The notes under the pieces were generated by a model. The model was not told the origin of the DNA. It searched no databases and saw nothing but the letters and a program-made list of their open reading frames with translations. From Comamonas sp. lk (GTDB lineage: Bacteria > Pseudomonadota > Gammaproteobacteria > Burkholderiales > Burkholderiaceae_C): a stretch of 51,501 bases of DNA. The position numbers and the translations under genes are program-made. The stretch covers positions 1 through 51,501 of the forward strand of contig CAMBFO010000004.1 in NCBI GenBank assembly GCA_945865675.1. Direction: 5' to 3'. Positions within the stretch are counted from its first letter, which is position 1. Each line of letters begins with the position of its first letter. Below are positions 18,207 through 26,736 of this stretch, piece by piece.

Positions 18207-18276
18207 AGTGACAGCTTTCTCAATCAAACCGCTCTTTTCAAAAGGACCTTATTGTCCCACGGGGCGAGGCTTTGGG

Positions 18277-19458
18277 TTACAACACAGCATCAGGGGCTGG
18301 CACGCTGTCAATCACGCCACCGCCCAGGCATACCTCACCGTCGTAGAGCACTGCGGATTGACCGGGTGTGACCGCCCATTGCGCTTGGTTAAAGTCCAAA
18401 CTAAATGCTGCGCCATCGCTGGCGCGCAGCGCGCAGGGGCTATCGCTTTGGCGGTAGCGCGTTTTTGCGGCCAGGGGCAGGCCGCATGCGGGGGCTTTGC
18501 CGGCGACCCAGCTCGCATCGGCAGCGCTGAGCGACTGCGATAGCAACCATGGATGCGCATGCCCTTGCACCGCCCACAAGGTGTTGGTCTGCATGTCTTT
18601 GCGCGCCACAAACCAGGGCGTATGTTCACCGCCGCCCTTTTGTGCGCCGCGCACCTTCAGGCCGCCAATGCCCAAGCCCTGGCGCTGACCCAAGGTATAA
18701 AAAGACAAGCCCACATGCTGGCCAATGGTGTGGCCTTTGGGATTTTTAATCGGACCGGGTTCTTTGGCGATGTAGCGGTTGAGGAATTCGCGGAACGGCC
18801 GCTCGCCGATAAAGCAAATGCCGGTCGAATCTTTCTTCTTCGCATTGGGCAGACCGATCTCGTCGGCGATGCGACGCACCTCGGTTTTGTGTAACCCCCC
18901 CACCGGGAAAAGGGTTTTGGATAATTGCGCCTGGTTCAGACGGTGCAAAAAATAGCTTTGGTCTTTGGAAGCGTCCAGCCCTTTGAGCAAGGCAAACAAA
19001 CCAGTGATTTCATTGTGCCGCACGCGCGCGTAGTGACCGGTGGCAATGCAGTCCGCCCCCAGTCGGATGGCATGGTCTAAAAAGGCTTTGAATTTAATTT
19101 CGGCATTGCACAAAATATCCGGATTGGGCGTGCGCCCGGCCTGGTATTCGCGCAAAAACTCGGCAAACACCCGGTCTTTGTAGTCTGCGGCAAAGTTGAC
19201 GTGTTCAATCTCCATACCCAGCACATCGGCTACTGCGGCGGCGTCGATAAAGTCTTCTTTGGAAGTGCAATAACCGGGGTCGGTATCCACTGCGTATTCG
19301 TCTGGCGCACGGTCGTCGTCTTCCCAGTTCTTCATGAAGATGCCGACCACCTCATGGCCTTGCTGCTGTAGCAGGTAAGCACTGACGGCGGAGTCCACAC
19401 CACCGCTTAAGCCCACCACAATGCGTTGCTTTTTAACGTGCTTGAGTGTGGCGTGCAT
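18277..19458 (-). CDS. mnmA: tRNA-specific 2-thiouridylase
   Basis: 393 residues. It installs sulfur at C2 of U34 in Lys, Glu and Gln tRNAs. The PP-loop [19 protein letters not shown] starts near residue 12. Two catalytic cysteines are seen, in [10 protein letters not shown] near 112 and [12 protein letters not shown] near 213. GHYARVRHN and [10 protein letters not shown] are further family blocks. Downstream of the NUDIX gene on the same strand, the same nudJ-mnmA order as in E. coli. The 70-base gap to pyk has no obvious terminator. Confidence 0.96.
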   Translation of the reverse strand: MHATLKHVKKQRIVVGLSGGVDSAVSAYLLQQQGHEVVGIFMKNWEDDDRAPDEYAVDTDPGYCTSKEDFIDAAAVADVLGMEIEHVNFAADYKDRVFAEFLREYQAGRTPNPDILCNAEIKFKAFLDHAIRLGADCIATGHYARVRHNEITGLFALLKGLDASKDQSYFLHRLNQAQLSKTLFPVGGLHKTEVRRIADEIGLPNAKKKDSTGICFIGERPFREFLNRYIAKEPGPIKNPKGHTIGQHVGLSFYTLGQRQGLGIGGLKVRGAQKGGGEHTPWFVARKDMQTNTLWAVQGHAHPWLLSQSLSAADASWVAGKAPACGLPLAAKTRYRQSDSPCALRASDGAAFSLDFNQAQWAVTPGQSAVLYDGEVCLGGGVIDSVPAPDAVL

Positions 19459-19540
19459 GTTCGGATTTTAGGCCTGCACCTGCAAGCGGCCCGCAACAGC
19501 AGCACAGGCGCAGCCAGGCGCATGTGCAAGTGCATGTTCT

Positions 19541-20050
19541 TTAGCTGCGCTGGCGCTTGCCGTACACGCCCGCGTGGGTGTGCAGCAGCTCCAAGGGGTA
19601 GCGCTGCCCGGCCAAATAGTCTTCTATGCATTGCCATACCAAGGGGCTACGGTGCTGCAGTGCGCTGGCGCGCACTTCTTGCGGTGTTAACCACAGTGTG
19701 CGCACAATGCCGGTATCGAGGACGCGCTGCGTATCAAAGGCGCCTAGCGCGCCACAAAACGCGAAGCGCACATAGCTCAGGTCCGCGCCACCCGGCCTGC
19801 CCGGTCCGTCGGGCAATTGCACGCGGGCCAGGTAGATGCCGACCAGTGCCTCGGGCGTGAAAGCAAACGCGGTTTCCTCCAGCGTCTCGCGGGCACAGGC
19901 TTGCGCCAGCGATTCGCCGGGGTCCAGGTGGCCGGCTGGGTTGTTCAGGCGCAGGCCTTCGGGCGTTAGCTCTTCGACCAGCAAAAACCGCCCCTCGCGC
20001 TCAATAATGGCCGCCACCGTCGTCGAAGGCTTGTAGCGCAATTCGTCCAT
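19541..20050 (-). CDS. nudJ: NUDIX hydrolase, NudJ type
   Basis: 169 residues. A complete NUDIX box (GHLDPGESLAQACARETLEE, residues about 40-60) shows a metal-dependent pyrophosphohydrolase. NudJ enzymes act on HMP-pyrophosphate and nucleoside tri- and diphosphates. The assignment to NudJ uses both the N-terminal TTVAAIIEREGRFLLVEE pattern and its position directly upstream of mnmA, as in E. coli. The substrate is not proven by sequence. Start ATG at 20050; the DUF3717/DUF1289 gene lies 53 bases upstream on the same strand. Confidence 0.85.
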   Translation of the reverse strand: MDELRYKPSTTVAAIIEREGRFLLVEELTPEGLRLNNPAGHLDPGESLAQACARETLEETAFAFTPEALVGIYLARVQLPDGPGRPGGADLSYVRFAFCGALGAFDTQRVLDTGIVRTLWLTPQEVRASALQHRSPLVWQCIEDYLAGQRYPLELLHTHAGVYGKRQRS

Positions 20051-20103
20051 AAGGATGCGAAGGCGGCTTGGCTGCTGTCGATGCGGGTGGCGGCAGCGGC
20101 GCT

Positions 20104-20592
20104 TTAGGCCCCGGCCGCGCTGCTTGGGGTGCTGGGGCTGGGGGCGGGCAAGGCATGCGCATCCGGCGCTTGCGCCTTGGGTCGCGACCCTTCGGTGGCG
20201 CGCTCGGCATATCTATTAAAGCGCCAGGCGCTGCCGTTCAGAGTGATGCGCCTCCAGGTGGCACGCTTCTCTGCGGGGCTCATTTGCGGCCAGTGTTGGA
20301 CTTCCAAAAAACTGCGGCCGCAGCCTTTGCAGGTTTCGTCGCCCTGGCTGGTGGAGCAAATCGCGATGCAAGGCGTATCTGGCGTGCTGCCATACCAGGC
20401 CATCCAAGCCTCGTGCGCCGCACGCGGCATGCTGCGCTCGTCGGCCTCAGCCTCGCGGTAATAGACCAGCAAGGCATAAATCTCGGCCAGCGCGCGCGTG
20501 GGGCCGGACAGGGACACACCATCAGGCGAAGGGCTTTTGCCGCGCCAATAGTTGATAGCCGATTCGATATCGGTAATGTGAATGCCTGCCAT
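20104..20592 (-). CDS. DUF3717-DUF1289 fusion protein
   Basis: 162 residues. The first 70 or so (MAGIHITDIESAINYWRGKS, ending in AWMAWYGSTP) match the small helical DUF3717 domain of Burkholderiales. The next part (DTPCIAICSTSQGDETCKGC, then GRSFLEVQHWPQMSPAEK) is a DUF1289 domain with four cysteines, CX3C...CX2C, probably a small metal or Fe-S site. The C-terminus is an Ala/Pro-rich tail. Function unknown for both domains. Same strand and close to nudJ-mnmA, so a link to tRNA or redox biology is possible but unproven. Confidence 0.85.
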   Translation of the reverse strand: MAGIHITDIESAINYWRGKSPSPDGVSLSGPTRALAEIYALLVYYREAEADERSMPRAAHEAWMAWYGSTPDTPCIAICSTSQGDETCKGCGRSFLEVQHWPQMSPAEKRATWRRITLNGSAWRFNRYAERATEGSRPKAQAPDAHALPAPSPSTPSSAAGA

Positions 20593-20704
20593 GGGGGTGG
20601 ATAGAGAAGAGGCGCGATGATAGCCTTACTGGCGGCGCACATGGCGCCAATTGCGTGCAGGGCGCGTCGGCCTTGCCTACGCCCTCTGGGCGTTAGCGTA
20701 GCTT

Positions 20705-20713
20705 TGTTATAAT
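20705..20713 (+). promoter_or_regulatory. Extended -10 promoter of the riboswitch-terC transcript
   Basis: TGT-TATAAT at 20705-20713 is a perfect extended -10 element. No good -35 hexamer is found at 17 bases, which fits an extended -10 promoter. Transcription would start near 20720, just before the conserved 5' end of the riboswitch. Confidence 0.65.
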
Positions 20714-20719
20714 GAAGTT

Positions 20720-20900
20720 GCTGAAGGGGAGTAGCCCCCTGTTGTCGGGTCGTCAATACGGACACTTGCTGTCCCGGCCCCACAGATGCCAGTGCTTTGC
20801 GCGCTGCGCCATCGGGCAAGACCTTCGCCGCACGTGGACGGTTTCGTCCGAACGCGCGCGACAGGTGTCTTATGCCCGCTTCTGGGCCTCATTACAGGAA
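20720..20900 (+). promoter_or_regulatory. yybP-ykoY manganese riboswitch
   Basis: The conserved element features are all visible. GGGGAGTAGC is at 20726-20735, GTCGTCAATACGG at 20750-20763 and AAGACCTTCGCC at 20818-20829. A GGACG/CGTCC hairpin occupies 20836-20849. The closing TGCCCGCTTCTGGGCCTCA (20873-20891) forms a GCCC/GGGC hairpin right before the AGGAA ribosome site at 20896. The layout closely follows the element in front of alx in E. coli. Known aptamers of this class bind Mn2+ and turn on exporter genes; here control is probably of translation initiation, since the last stem abuts the ribosome site and no T-run is present. Confidence 0.9.
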
Positions 20901-20909
20901 TAATAAACC

Positions 20910-21620
20910 GTGGAATTCTTTTCAAATGCCTGGTGGTCCGCTTTGCTGGCTATCGTCTTGATCGACTTGGTGTTGGCTGGCGACAACGCCATCGTCATCG
21001 CCCTGGCTGCGCGCAACGTGCCCCAACACTTACGCAAAAAAACCATTCTTTGGGGTACGGCGGGAGCTATCGTTGTGCGCATCGTCATGACGCTGGGCGT
21101 AGTCTGGTTGCTGCAAATACCCGGTTTGATGCTGGTGGGTGGCTTGGGCCTGGTATGGGTGGCTTACAAATTACTGGCGGACCAAGGGGATGGTGGTCAT
21201 GAAGAAGGCGGCGCCAACACCTTCTGGGGCGCCATGAAAACCATCATCGTGGCCGACGCGCTCATGGGCATCGACAACGTACTCGGCGTGGCCGGTGCGG
21301 CCCACGGCGCCATGGATTTGGTGGTGATTGGTCTGCTCATCAGCGTGCCGATTGTGGTGTTTGGTAGTTCGGTAGTGCTGCGTTTGGTGGAGCGTTTCCC
21401 CTGGATCATCGGCGTAGGCGCTGCCGTGTTGGCGCTTACCGCCGCGCAAATGATCGCCAACGAGCCTTGGTTGAAGGACTTCTTCGGCGCGGCCAAAGGT
21501 GAGATCGAACAGCAGCAGCAATTGGCGCGCTGGGGCTTGTATGCGCTGGTGACAGCGGGTGTTTTGCTGGCGGGTTGGCGCAGCAAGCGCCGTGCATTGC
21601 AAGCGGCGGACCCGGTTTAA
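20910..21620 (+). CDS. TerC-family membrane protein, probable Mn2+ exporter
   Basis: 236 residues with about seven membrane helices. Diagnostic acidic intramembrane motifs are intact: LAGDNAIVIALAARNVP near residue 23 and IVADALMGIDNVLGVAGAAHG near 115. It starts with GTG at 20910, nine bases after AGGAA, and sits directly behind the yybP-ykoY riboswitch. TerC proteins under this riboswitch (Alx, YkoY) export or buffer manganese, in some bacteria serving metalation of exported proteins. A second, broken terC copy is found at 26737-27158, so this is the only intact one in the window. Confidence 0.92.
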   Translation: MEFFSNAWWSALLAIVLIDLVLAGDNAIVIALAARNVPQHLRKKTILWGTAGAIVVRIVMTLGVVWLLQIPGLMLVGGLGLVWVAYKLLADQGDGGHEEGGANTFWGAMKTIIVADALMGIDNVLGVAGAAHGAMDLVVIGLLISVPIVVFGSSVVLRLVERFPWIIGVGAAVLALTAAQMIANEPWLKDFFGAAKGEIEQQQQLARWGLYALVTAGVLLAGWRSKRRALQAADPV

Positions 21621-21648
21621 CGCACCAGGGCCAGGCCGGGGCATTCAA

Positions 21649-23304
21649 TTAGCGTTGCTGGTTGGCTTGCTCGCGAAGCAGCTGCACGATCTCGCGCGCA
21701 CGCGTGTCAACGATGGCCGCTTCAATATAGTCCGGCCCTTGGCTGCCCCATTGGCCCTTGCGCACCAGGTCCTGGGCGGCGCGCAAACGCCCCAGCGCCG
21801 ACGTCCAGTCCTGCTGCAGCCCATCGGCTTGCGCTTGTGCGCGTATCGCTGCCACCGCCCGCCCTTGGGCTTCATAGGCAGCCCCCAAAGCGCGCCAGGC
21901 GCCTAGGTCGCGCGGGTGGTCCACCGTCCACAGGTGCAAAGCGGTGGCTGCGCGGGCCGCCTCATTGCCTCGTACCTGCACCTGGGCGCGCTGCAAAAGC
22001 TCTGCGCGGTCTAAAGACATCTCTTTGGTACTAGCAGCGCGCACCGGCGTCCTCAGACTGGCCTGCGCCTGAGGCAGCTGATCCTGGCTGAGCGCGATTT
22101 CCGTGTTGAGCAGGCGTACCAAGCGATCGACCAAGGGCGGCGCACCACCCATGCCCGCCAGTTGTGCAGCCAAGGTGCCGGCTTGGTCAAAAGCGCGCAG
22201 CTTGAGCGCCGCCACTGCTGCGCCATATAAAGCGGCTGCTTGTTGCGCCGGCGCCTTCGCCGCCAAGACCGCTGGCTGCACATCCGCTTGCCAACGCTGC
22301 AATCCATCGACACCGCTATCGGAGAGTACCCGCGCGCGCGCCGCCATGAGCAGCGCTTCCCAGTCGCTTTGCACTGCTTTGTTTTGGGCCTGCTCCGGGC
22401 CGATGCGGCTTTGCATATCGGCAATACGATCGGTGCTCAGAGGATGGCTGCGCAAATAAGGAAAGCCACCGCTGTCATTGTTACGGCTGGACTGCTGCAA
22501 TTTTTCAAACATGCCGACAAAGCCTTGCGGTGCAAAGCCTGCTTCACTGGCTAGGCCAAAGCCGGTACGGTCAGCCTCGCGTTCCATGTCACGCGAGTAG
22601 TTCAAGCTACTTTGCATAGCAAGGCCCTGGCTGCCCATAATCAAGGCATTGGCCGCGTCGTAACCGCTGTTGGTGCACTGGTTGAGCGCATTGCAACTGG
22701 ACTGGCTTTTACTCGCCGCAATCAGGCCCAAAATCATGCCGCCAATCATCCAGGGCGTTCGGGCCGCGTCTTTGTCTGTCTTACGGGCGAAGTGCCGCTG
22801 CGTTACGTGGCTCATTTCATGGCCCAGTACCGAGGCCAACTCGTCGCGGGTTTGTACGATTCCCACCATACCCAGGTACAGGCCGAAATAACCACCTGGT
22901 AGTGCGAAAGCATTGATGGCACGTTCGCGGGATAAGAGTATTTGCCAGGCGAAGATCTCGTCCAGTTCTGGCCGCAGGTCGCCGCGCGCGCGCGCGGCCC
23001 TGAGCAGCGGCTGCCACAGGCTTTGCACATAGTCGCTCAAAATGGCGTCATCGATATAGTCCGGGTCGCGGTACAGGCTGCGCACAATCGAGTCGCCCAA
23101 GCGCCGCTCGGCAGCGGGGGATATCTCCGTGCCATCGCCTAAATCCGGTAGGCCCATGCTTCGCGCAGCCAGCGGCGGCATGTCACTGGCGGCGCTGGCG
23201 CAAAGCCCCACGATCGGCCAACAGGCCGCAGCGCTGAGCCAAGTGGCGAGCAGCGTTCGAGAGAGGGCAGGCAATGGCGCGGTGCGGCGGCAGGTACGAG
23301 TCAT
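21649..23304 (-). CDS. Periplasmic M48 metalloprotease, BepA-like
   Basis: 551 residues from ATG 23304. The N-terminus is a Sec signal peptide (basic MTRTCRR, then a hydrophobic stretch ending near CASAASDM). The zinc site is HEMSH near residue 160, with a third ligand in the EREADRTGFGLA block near 245. The C-terminal half is TPR-like helical repeats. This matches BepA/YfgC, which degrades or assists outer-membrane proteins such as LptD at the BAM complex. Convergent with terC, 28 bases apart; divergent from moaC. Confidence 0.9.
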   Translation of the reverse strand: MTRTCRRTAPLPALSRTLLATWLSAAACWPIVGLCASAASDMPPLAARSMGLPDLGDGTEISPAAERRLGDSIVRSLYRDPDYIDDAILSDYVQSLWQPLLRAARARGDLRPELDEIFAWQILLSRERAINAFALPGGYFGLYLGMVGIVQTRDELASVLGHEMSHVTQRHFARKTDKDAARTPWMIGGMILGLIAASKSQSSCNALNQCTNSGYDAANALIMGSQGLAMQSSLNYSRDMEREADRTGFGLASEAGFAPQGFVGMFEKLQQSSRNNDSGGFPYLRSHPLSTDRIADMQSRIGPEQAQNKAVQSDWEALLMAARARVLSDSGVDGLQRWQADVQPAVLAAKAPAQQAAALYGAAVAALKLRAFDQAGTLAAQLAGMGGAPPLVDRLVRLLNTEIALSQDQLPQAQASLRTPVRAASTKEMSLDRAELLQRAQVQVRGNEAARAATALHLWTVDHPRDLGAWRALGAAYEAQGRAVAAIRAQAQADGLQQDWTSALGRLRAAQDLVRKGQWGSQGPDYIEAAIVDTRAREIVQLLREQANQQR

Positions 23305-23408
23305 ACCCGTATGATGCACGGGAACCATGAACGCGCGGTAAATGTCGGCGTTTTTTTATTGGCGGCGCCTGCCGCTTTGCCAGCAAACCCCAGCTTGACT
23401 TAATCACC

Positions 23409-23903
23409 ATGAGCAATCTCACCCATTTTGACGCCCAGGGCCAGGCCCATATGGTCGATGTGGCCGCCAAAGCCAGCACCCAGCGCCGCGCCATCGCCAG
23501 TGGGCGCATTCACATGCTGCCTGCGACCCTGGCTTTGATCGAGAGCGGCACGGCGAAAAAAGGCGATGTACTGGGCATTGCCCGCGTGGCAGCCATCATG
23601 GCAGCCAAAAAAACCGGCGAACTCATCCCCTTGTGCCACCCCTTGGCGTTGACCCATGTGTCGGTAGTTTTTGACATCTTGCATGCCGCCACCGACCCGC
23701 ATGTGCAAGACGGCGTGCGCTGCACCGCCACCGTCGAAACCGTCGGCCCCACCGGCGTGGAAATGGAAGCCCTTACCGCCGTGCAGGTGGCGCTACTCAC
23801 CATCTACGACATGTGCAAAGCGGTGGACCGAGGCATGGTGATGCACGACATCACTTTGCTGGAAAAGCACGGGGGCAAGAGCGGGAGTTTTGTGAACCGC
23901 TGA
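23409..23903 (+). CDS. moaC: Cyclic pyranopterin monophosphate synthase
   Basis: 164 residues. It converts the MoaA product into cyclic pyranopterin monophosphate in molybdenum cofactor synthesis. Family blocks: [20 protein letters not shown] near residue 17, [12 protein letters not shown] near 75, [20 protein letters not shown] near 118 and [12 protein letters not shown] at the end, including the catalytic lysine and aspartate region. No other moa gene is adjacent; it is flanked by the BepA-like protease (divergent) and a small lipoprotein (convergent). Confidence 0.96.
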   Translation: MSNLTHFDAQGQAHMVDVAAKASTQRRAIASGRIHMLPATLALIESGTAKKGDVLGIARVAAIMAAKKTGELIPLCHPLALTHVSVVFDILHAATDPHVQDGVRCTATVETVGPTGVEMEALTAVQVALLTIYDMCKAVDRGMVMHDITLLEKHGGKSGSFVNR

Positions 23904-23978
23904 TGGATAGCGGCTACCGTTTCGGTGCTAATTCCATCGCTGAAACGCTTGCCGACCTTGCTCAAAATAGAGGCCGAC

Positions 23979-24152
23979 TTATTTTTTGTCTGATTTGCTA
24001 TCCGGTGTGACAGCGTCTATGACGGCACCCGCAGCCTTTGCGGTGGTTTTGACCACAGTAGCCCCAACCGCAACGGCAGCGTCTGCCACCGCGTACACCG
24101 CGCAGCCAGTGCAGGAGAGGGAAATGAGTAAGGATAGATAAATGGTTTTCAT
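23979..24152 (-). CDS. Small alanine-rich lipoprotein-like protein
   Basis: 57 residues from ATG 24152. The N-terminus MKTIYLSLLISLSCTGCAVY is a short signal sequence with a lipobox-like LSCTGC, giving a possible lipidated cysteine at position 17 (or 14). The rest is an Ala/Val helix with repeats of the form AVADAAVAVGATVVKTTAKA and a lysine-rich end, resembling the NF038104 group of small proteobacterial lipoproteins. A longer frame upstream adds 17 residues without signal features. Function unknown. Confidence 0.65.
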   Translation of the reverse strand: MKTIYLSLLISLSCTGCAVYAVADAAVAVGATVVKTTAKAAGAVIDAVTPDSKSDKK

Positions 24153-24251
24153 AGGTCTTTCGCAGTGTGGCAAAGATGGGGCAGGTGAAAACCCGTGTCC
24201 CATAGCGCCATATTAGACCTCACCGATGGAGCGCAAAACTGCTAATTGACT

Positions 24252-25826
24252 TTAGGGCAATGCCAGTTGCACATGGGCCGCACGCCAGCGCTGGTAATCC
24301 TCTGGAAAAGCAGCGGCAAAACGCGGCGCGTACTGCGCGATCTTGTCTGCCCGTTGCAGCACGATGGCCGCATCGAGAATCTTTTCCACCACTTTGGCTT
24401 CGGGCGAAAAATGCAGCAGATGCTCACCTAGCTGCAGCAAATACGGCGCCGTCTGCTGGGACACCGGCGTGACCGACAGCACCGCAAAATCGATATGGCC
24501 GCTGAAAAACCAGGCGCCTTGTACTTTGTTATGGGTGTCTTCGCGGTAGGCGGGCGCGCGGTTTTCTGCGGCCATGTACAGCTGGCTCATGCGCCAGTAA
24601 TTCCAAGACACCATAGCGCAAACCAGCGCAAGCAATGGGACGGCAAACCAGCGGGCGTACAGGGCAAGGCGGAGTCGCAAGCTTAGGCCCGCCCTGGGTG
24701 CGGACGCGGGCGTGTCGGCCACTGCGTGGCCGGGCGTCTGTTGCGCCGGGTAGGCGTGTAATACCCACAGGCATAGCACGATGGCCACCTGAAACGGCCC
24801 GTACCATAGCGGGTACTCCAGCAAACTGTGCAGCGCCACCATGGCCAGCAGGCCCCAGGCCAGTTGGCGCTGGGGCACCCGCTCGGCCCAGGGCTTGTTT
24901 TGCAGCAGCCACCATAGAAGCAGCGTGCAGATCAACAACGCCAGTGGCAGCCCCAGCTCCACGGCCAATTGCAAAGGTAGGTTGTGGGCATTGTCCAAAA
25001 TGGCGCAAAAACGTACACCCGCCAGCGGCGTGGTGTACAGGGTCATGAAATGCGCAAAGTCCAGTTCGCCCCAGCCCCAGCCGGCAAGCGGTTTTTGCGC
25101 GATCAGGTCTAGCACGTTGCGGTACAAAGCCATGCGACTTTGGCAGCCCTGCGGCGGCTCGCGCATGCGTTCAAACACCGATCCGTCCACCCCCGCCGCA
25201 ATCGGCAACCATACGGCTGCCAGCGCATAGGCCAACAACATAAAACCGACGGGAAACAGGCCATGCCAGCTGCGGCCCGATGCGCCCGCACCGGCTCGCC
25301 AGCACCAGGCAAGCCCCATCAGCAGTAGCAATTGGAGAAAGCCGGTGCGCGAACTCGATGCCGCCGAGGCAGCGCACACCACGGCCGCAGCTGCCAGCCA
25401 TGCCAAGGTCTGCGCGGCGCTCATTTTTCCCGCCCGCGTGTGCTGCGCCCACCACCACAGCAGCACCAAGCCCATGCTGCATAAAGTAGCAAACTGGTTA
25501 CGCTGGCGCAAATTGCCAAAGGCCTCACCCCGCCCGGCGTAATTCACCCAAGTCCCCAGCAACTGCGACTGGTCAAAGTACTGCAGCAGTCCCATCAGCG
25601 CACTCGCACCCGCTGCCAGCGCCCAGCCCGCCAGCAGCACGCGCCAGCGCGCTTCGCGGTCGGTAAGCAGGGTGATGAAACACAGCCCCAATCCAGCGGC
25701 CCCCCACCAGGCGACCAGGCCAGAGACGACGTTTACGGAGGGGCCAAAGTTAAATGGATTGAGCCAGGGGTAGGCCAGGCACACTATGGCGAGGCAGTAG
25801 GCAAAGAATTGGGGTAGGAGCGGCAC
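24252..25826 (-). CDS. Wzy/PglL-family O-oligosaccharyltransferase or O-antigen ligase
   Basis: 524 residues with about eleven hydrophobic segments, plus a soluble C-terminal region from about 420. The periplasmic loop has the family blocks LDNAHNLPLQLAVELGLPLA and LLEYPLWYGPFQVA, where H is the catalytic histidine of the Wzy_C fold. The H-N-x-x-L...E-Y-P-L-W pattern with the long C-terminal tail is that of PglL/PilO oligosaccharyltransferases rather than plain WaaL ligases. The pilin gene lies 123 bases upstream on the same strand, so pilin glycosylation is the likely job (inference). Confidence 0.82.
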   Translation of the reverse strand: MPLLPQFFAYCLAIVCLAYPWLNPFNFGPSVNVVSGLVAWWGAAGLGLCFITLLTDREARWRVLLAGWALAAGASALMGLLQYFDQSQLLGTWVNYAGRGEAFGNLRQRNQFATLCSMGLVLLWWWAQHTRAGKMSAAQTLAWLAAAAVVCAASAASSSRTGFLQLLLLMGLAWCWRAGAGASGRSWHGLFPVGFMLLAYALAAVWLPIAAGVDGSVFERMREPPQGCQSRMALYRNVLDLIAQKPLAGWGWGELDFAHFMTLYTTPLAGVRFCAILDNAHNLPLQLAVELGLPLALLICTLLLWWLLQNKPWAERVPQRQLAWGLLAMVALHSLLEYPLWYGPFQVAIVLCLWVLHAYPAQQTPGHAVADTPASAPRAGLSLRLRLALYARWFAVPLLALVCAMVSWNYWRMSQLYMAAENRAPAYREDTHNKVQGAWFFSGHIDFAVLSVTPVSQQTAPYLLQLGEHLLHFSPEAKVVEKILDAAIVLQRADKIAQYAPRFAAAFPEDYQRWRAAHVQLALP

Positions 25827-25949
25827 GCGCAGAATTATCGGCTGGCTTTGGCAAGTCCAGCGCGGGGCGTTCTTTGGGCCTGCGATTTGGATGGAGCAAT
25901 AAAAGCCAATACGCGCCGCGGCTGTTTATTGGTTTGGTCGAATTCGATA

Positions 25950-26432
25950 TTAAGGATTCGTCGGTGCAGACGTGCTGGAGGTACAGGTTTTCGGCGCATG
26001 TTTCGCATCAGCATCAGTTTTGCAACTCCAAGTGCCGCTTACTACGCTGCCAGCGGTAGTGGTGTCTGCCGACCGATAGTATTGGAGGTACTTATCTTTT
26101 ACCGCATTAGAGCCTTTGATTTGGCAAAGAATGCCAGCTTCCCCAGTGGTTTTAACTGTCGCAGTGACTGTCGCGCAGCGTTCGGTACCGCTCTTTAAGC
26201 CAATCTCACCCACAGTTGAAGTCGTATAAGTCAGCGCAGTGGTCACACCTTCCACAATCTTTGTTTCTACTTGATTTTTCGCAGACTGTATTTCAGCCAA
26301 GGCCGATGCCACTTGCGCCTTCGCAATATAGTCTTGGTACGCCGGCACCGCCACCGCTGCCAGAACTCCGATGATCGCGATCACGATCATCAACTCAATC
26401 AGGGTGAAACCCTTTTGCAGGCTATTTTTCAT
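25950..26432 (-). CDS. pilA: Type IV pilin
   Basis: 160 residues from ATG 26432, with GGGAG seven bases upstream. The class III leader MKNSLQKG is cut before [20 protein letters not shown], with Glu5 of the mature protein conserved. About 152 mature residues. Four cysteines lie in two pairs: 22 residues apart in the middle, and [17 protein letters not shown] near the end, the D-region loop. After the last cysteine comes a Ser/Thr/Pro tail ([10 protein letters not shown]), typical of pilin glycosylation targets. Major pilin of a type IVa pilus (adhesion, twitching, DNA uptake) or a pseudopilin; the assembly genes are elsewhere. Confidence 0.92.
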   Translation of the reverse strand: MKNSLQKGFTLIELMIVIAIIGVLAAVAVPAYQDYIAKAQVASALAEIQSAKNQVETKIVEGVTTALTYTTSTVGEIGLKSGTERCATVTATVKTTGEAGILCQIKGSNAVKDKYLQYYRSADTTTAGSVVSGTWSCKTDADAKHAPKTCTSSTSAPTNP

Positions 26433-26460
26433 AAAGAACTCCCTATCAAAAAGTAAATAA

Positions 26461-26484
26461 GTAGATCTACCAGGGTCAATTGAC
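26461..26484. promoter_or_regulatory. Two perfect 10-base palindromes upstream of pilA
   Basis: GTAGATCTAC (26461-26470) and GTCAATTGAC (26475-26484) are each perfect palindromes, with centres 14 bases apart. They lie 29-52 bases upstream of the pilA start, in the core promoter region. They may be operators; no known regulator motif was matched. Confidence 0.4.
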
Positions 26485-26563
26485 AAACTCAGGCTTCAAA
26501 AAATTTCTGAGAATAGTTGTCAAATGGTATATCAAATGGGTACGGCAGGGGTTTTACGTATCG

Positions 26564-26719
26564 TCAAAAGAGATCAGCTAGTGCTGGCCAAGCATAGCCA
26601 TTGCCCTTGTATCCCAGCACGGCGCAACCGGTCTGCACGACTTGCTGCCAAGTATTGTCGGTGCAGACTGCCCTGCCCTGCCCTGCGCCAGCGCTTAGGG
26701 CGCGGGTACTTCGTCCTTG
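26564..26719 (-). pseudogene. Start-less coding-like remnant, possibly of a second pilin
   Basis: A 51-codon frame between two stops with no usable start. Its translation looks like real protein: AVCTDNTWQQVVQTGC, then AVLGYKGNGYAWPALADLF, with paired cysteines around a tryptophan as in pilin D-regions. It shares a 12-base direct repeat (GTCGGTGCAGAC on the plus strand, 26657-26668) with the 3' end of pilA at 25960-25971. The likeliest reading is a decayed pilin-like tail, but chance coding cannot be excluded. The remaining spacer to pilA holds only the palindromes. Confidence 0.3.
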
Positions 26720-26736
26720 TCATGGCGCTTTTGCAG

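Noticed and set aside
25960-26668. Attachment-site or transposon-end repeats around pilA
   Set aside because: The 12-base direct repeat has no associated integrase or transposase and lies partly inside coding sequence; kept only as a possible duplication trace.
26433-26736. Sigma-54 promoter for pilA
   Set aside because: The best match (TGGCAG followed by TGCA on the minus strand) has the GG and GC elements one base too far apart, and it lies inside the coding-like remnant.
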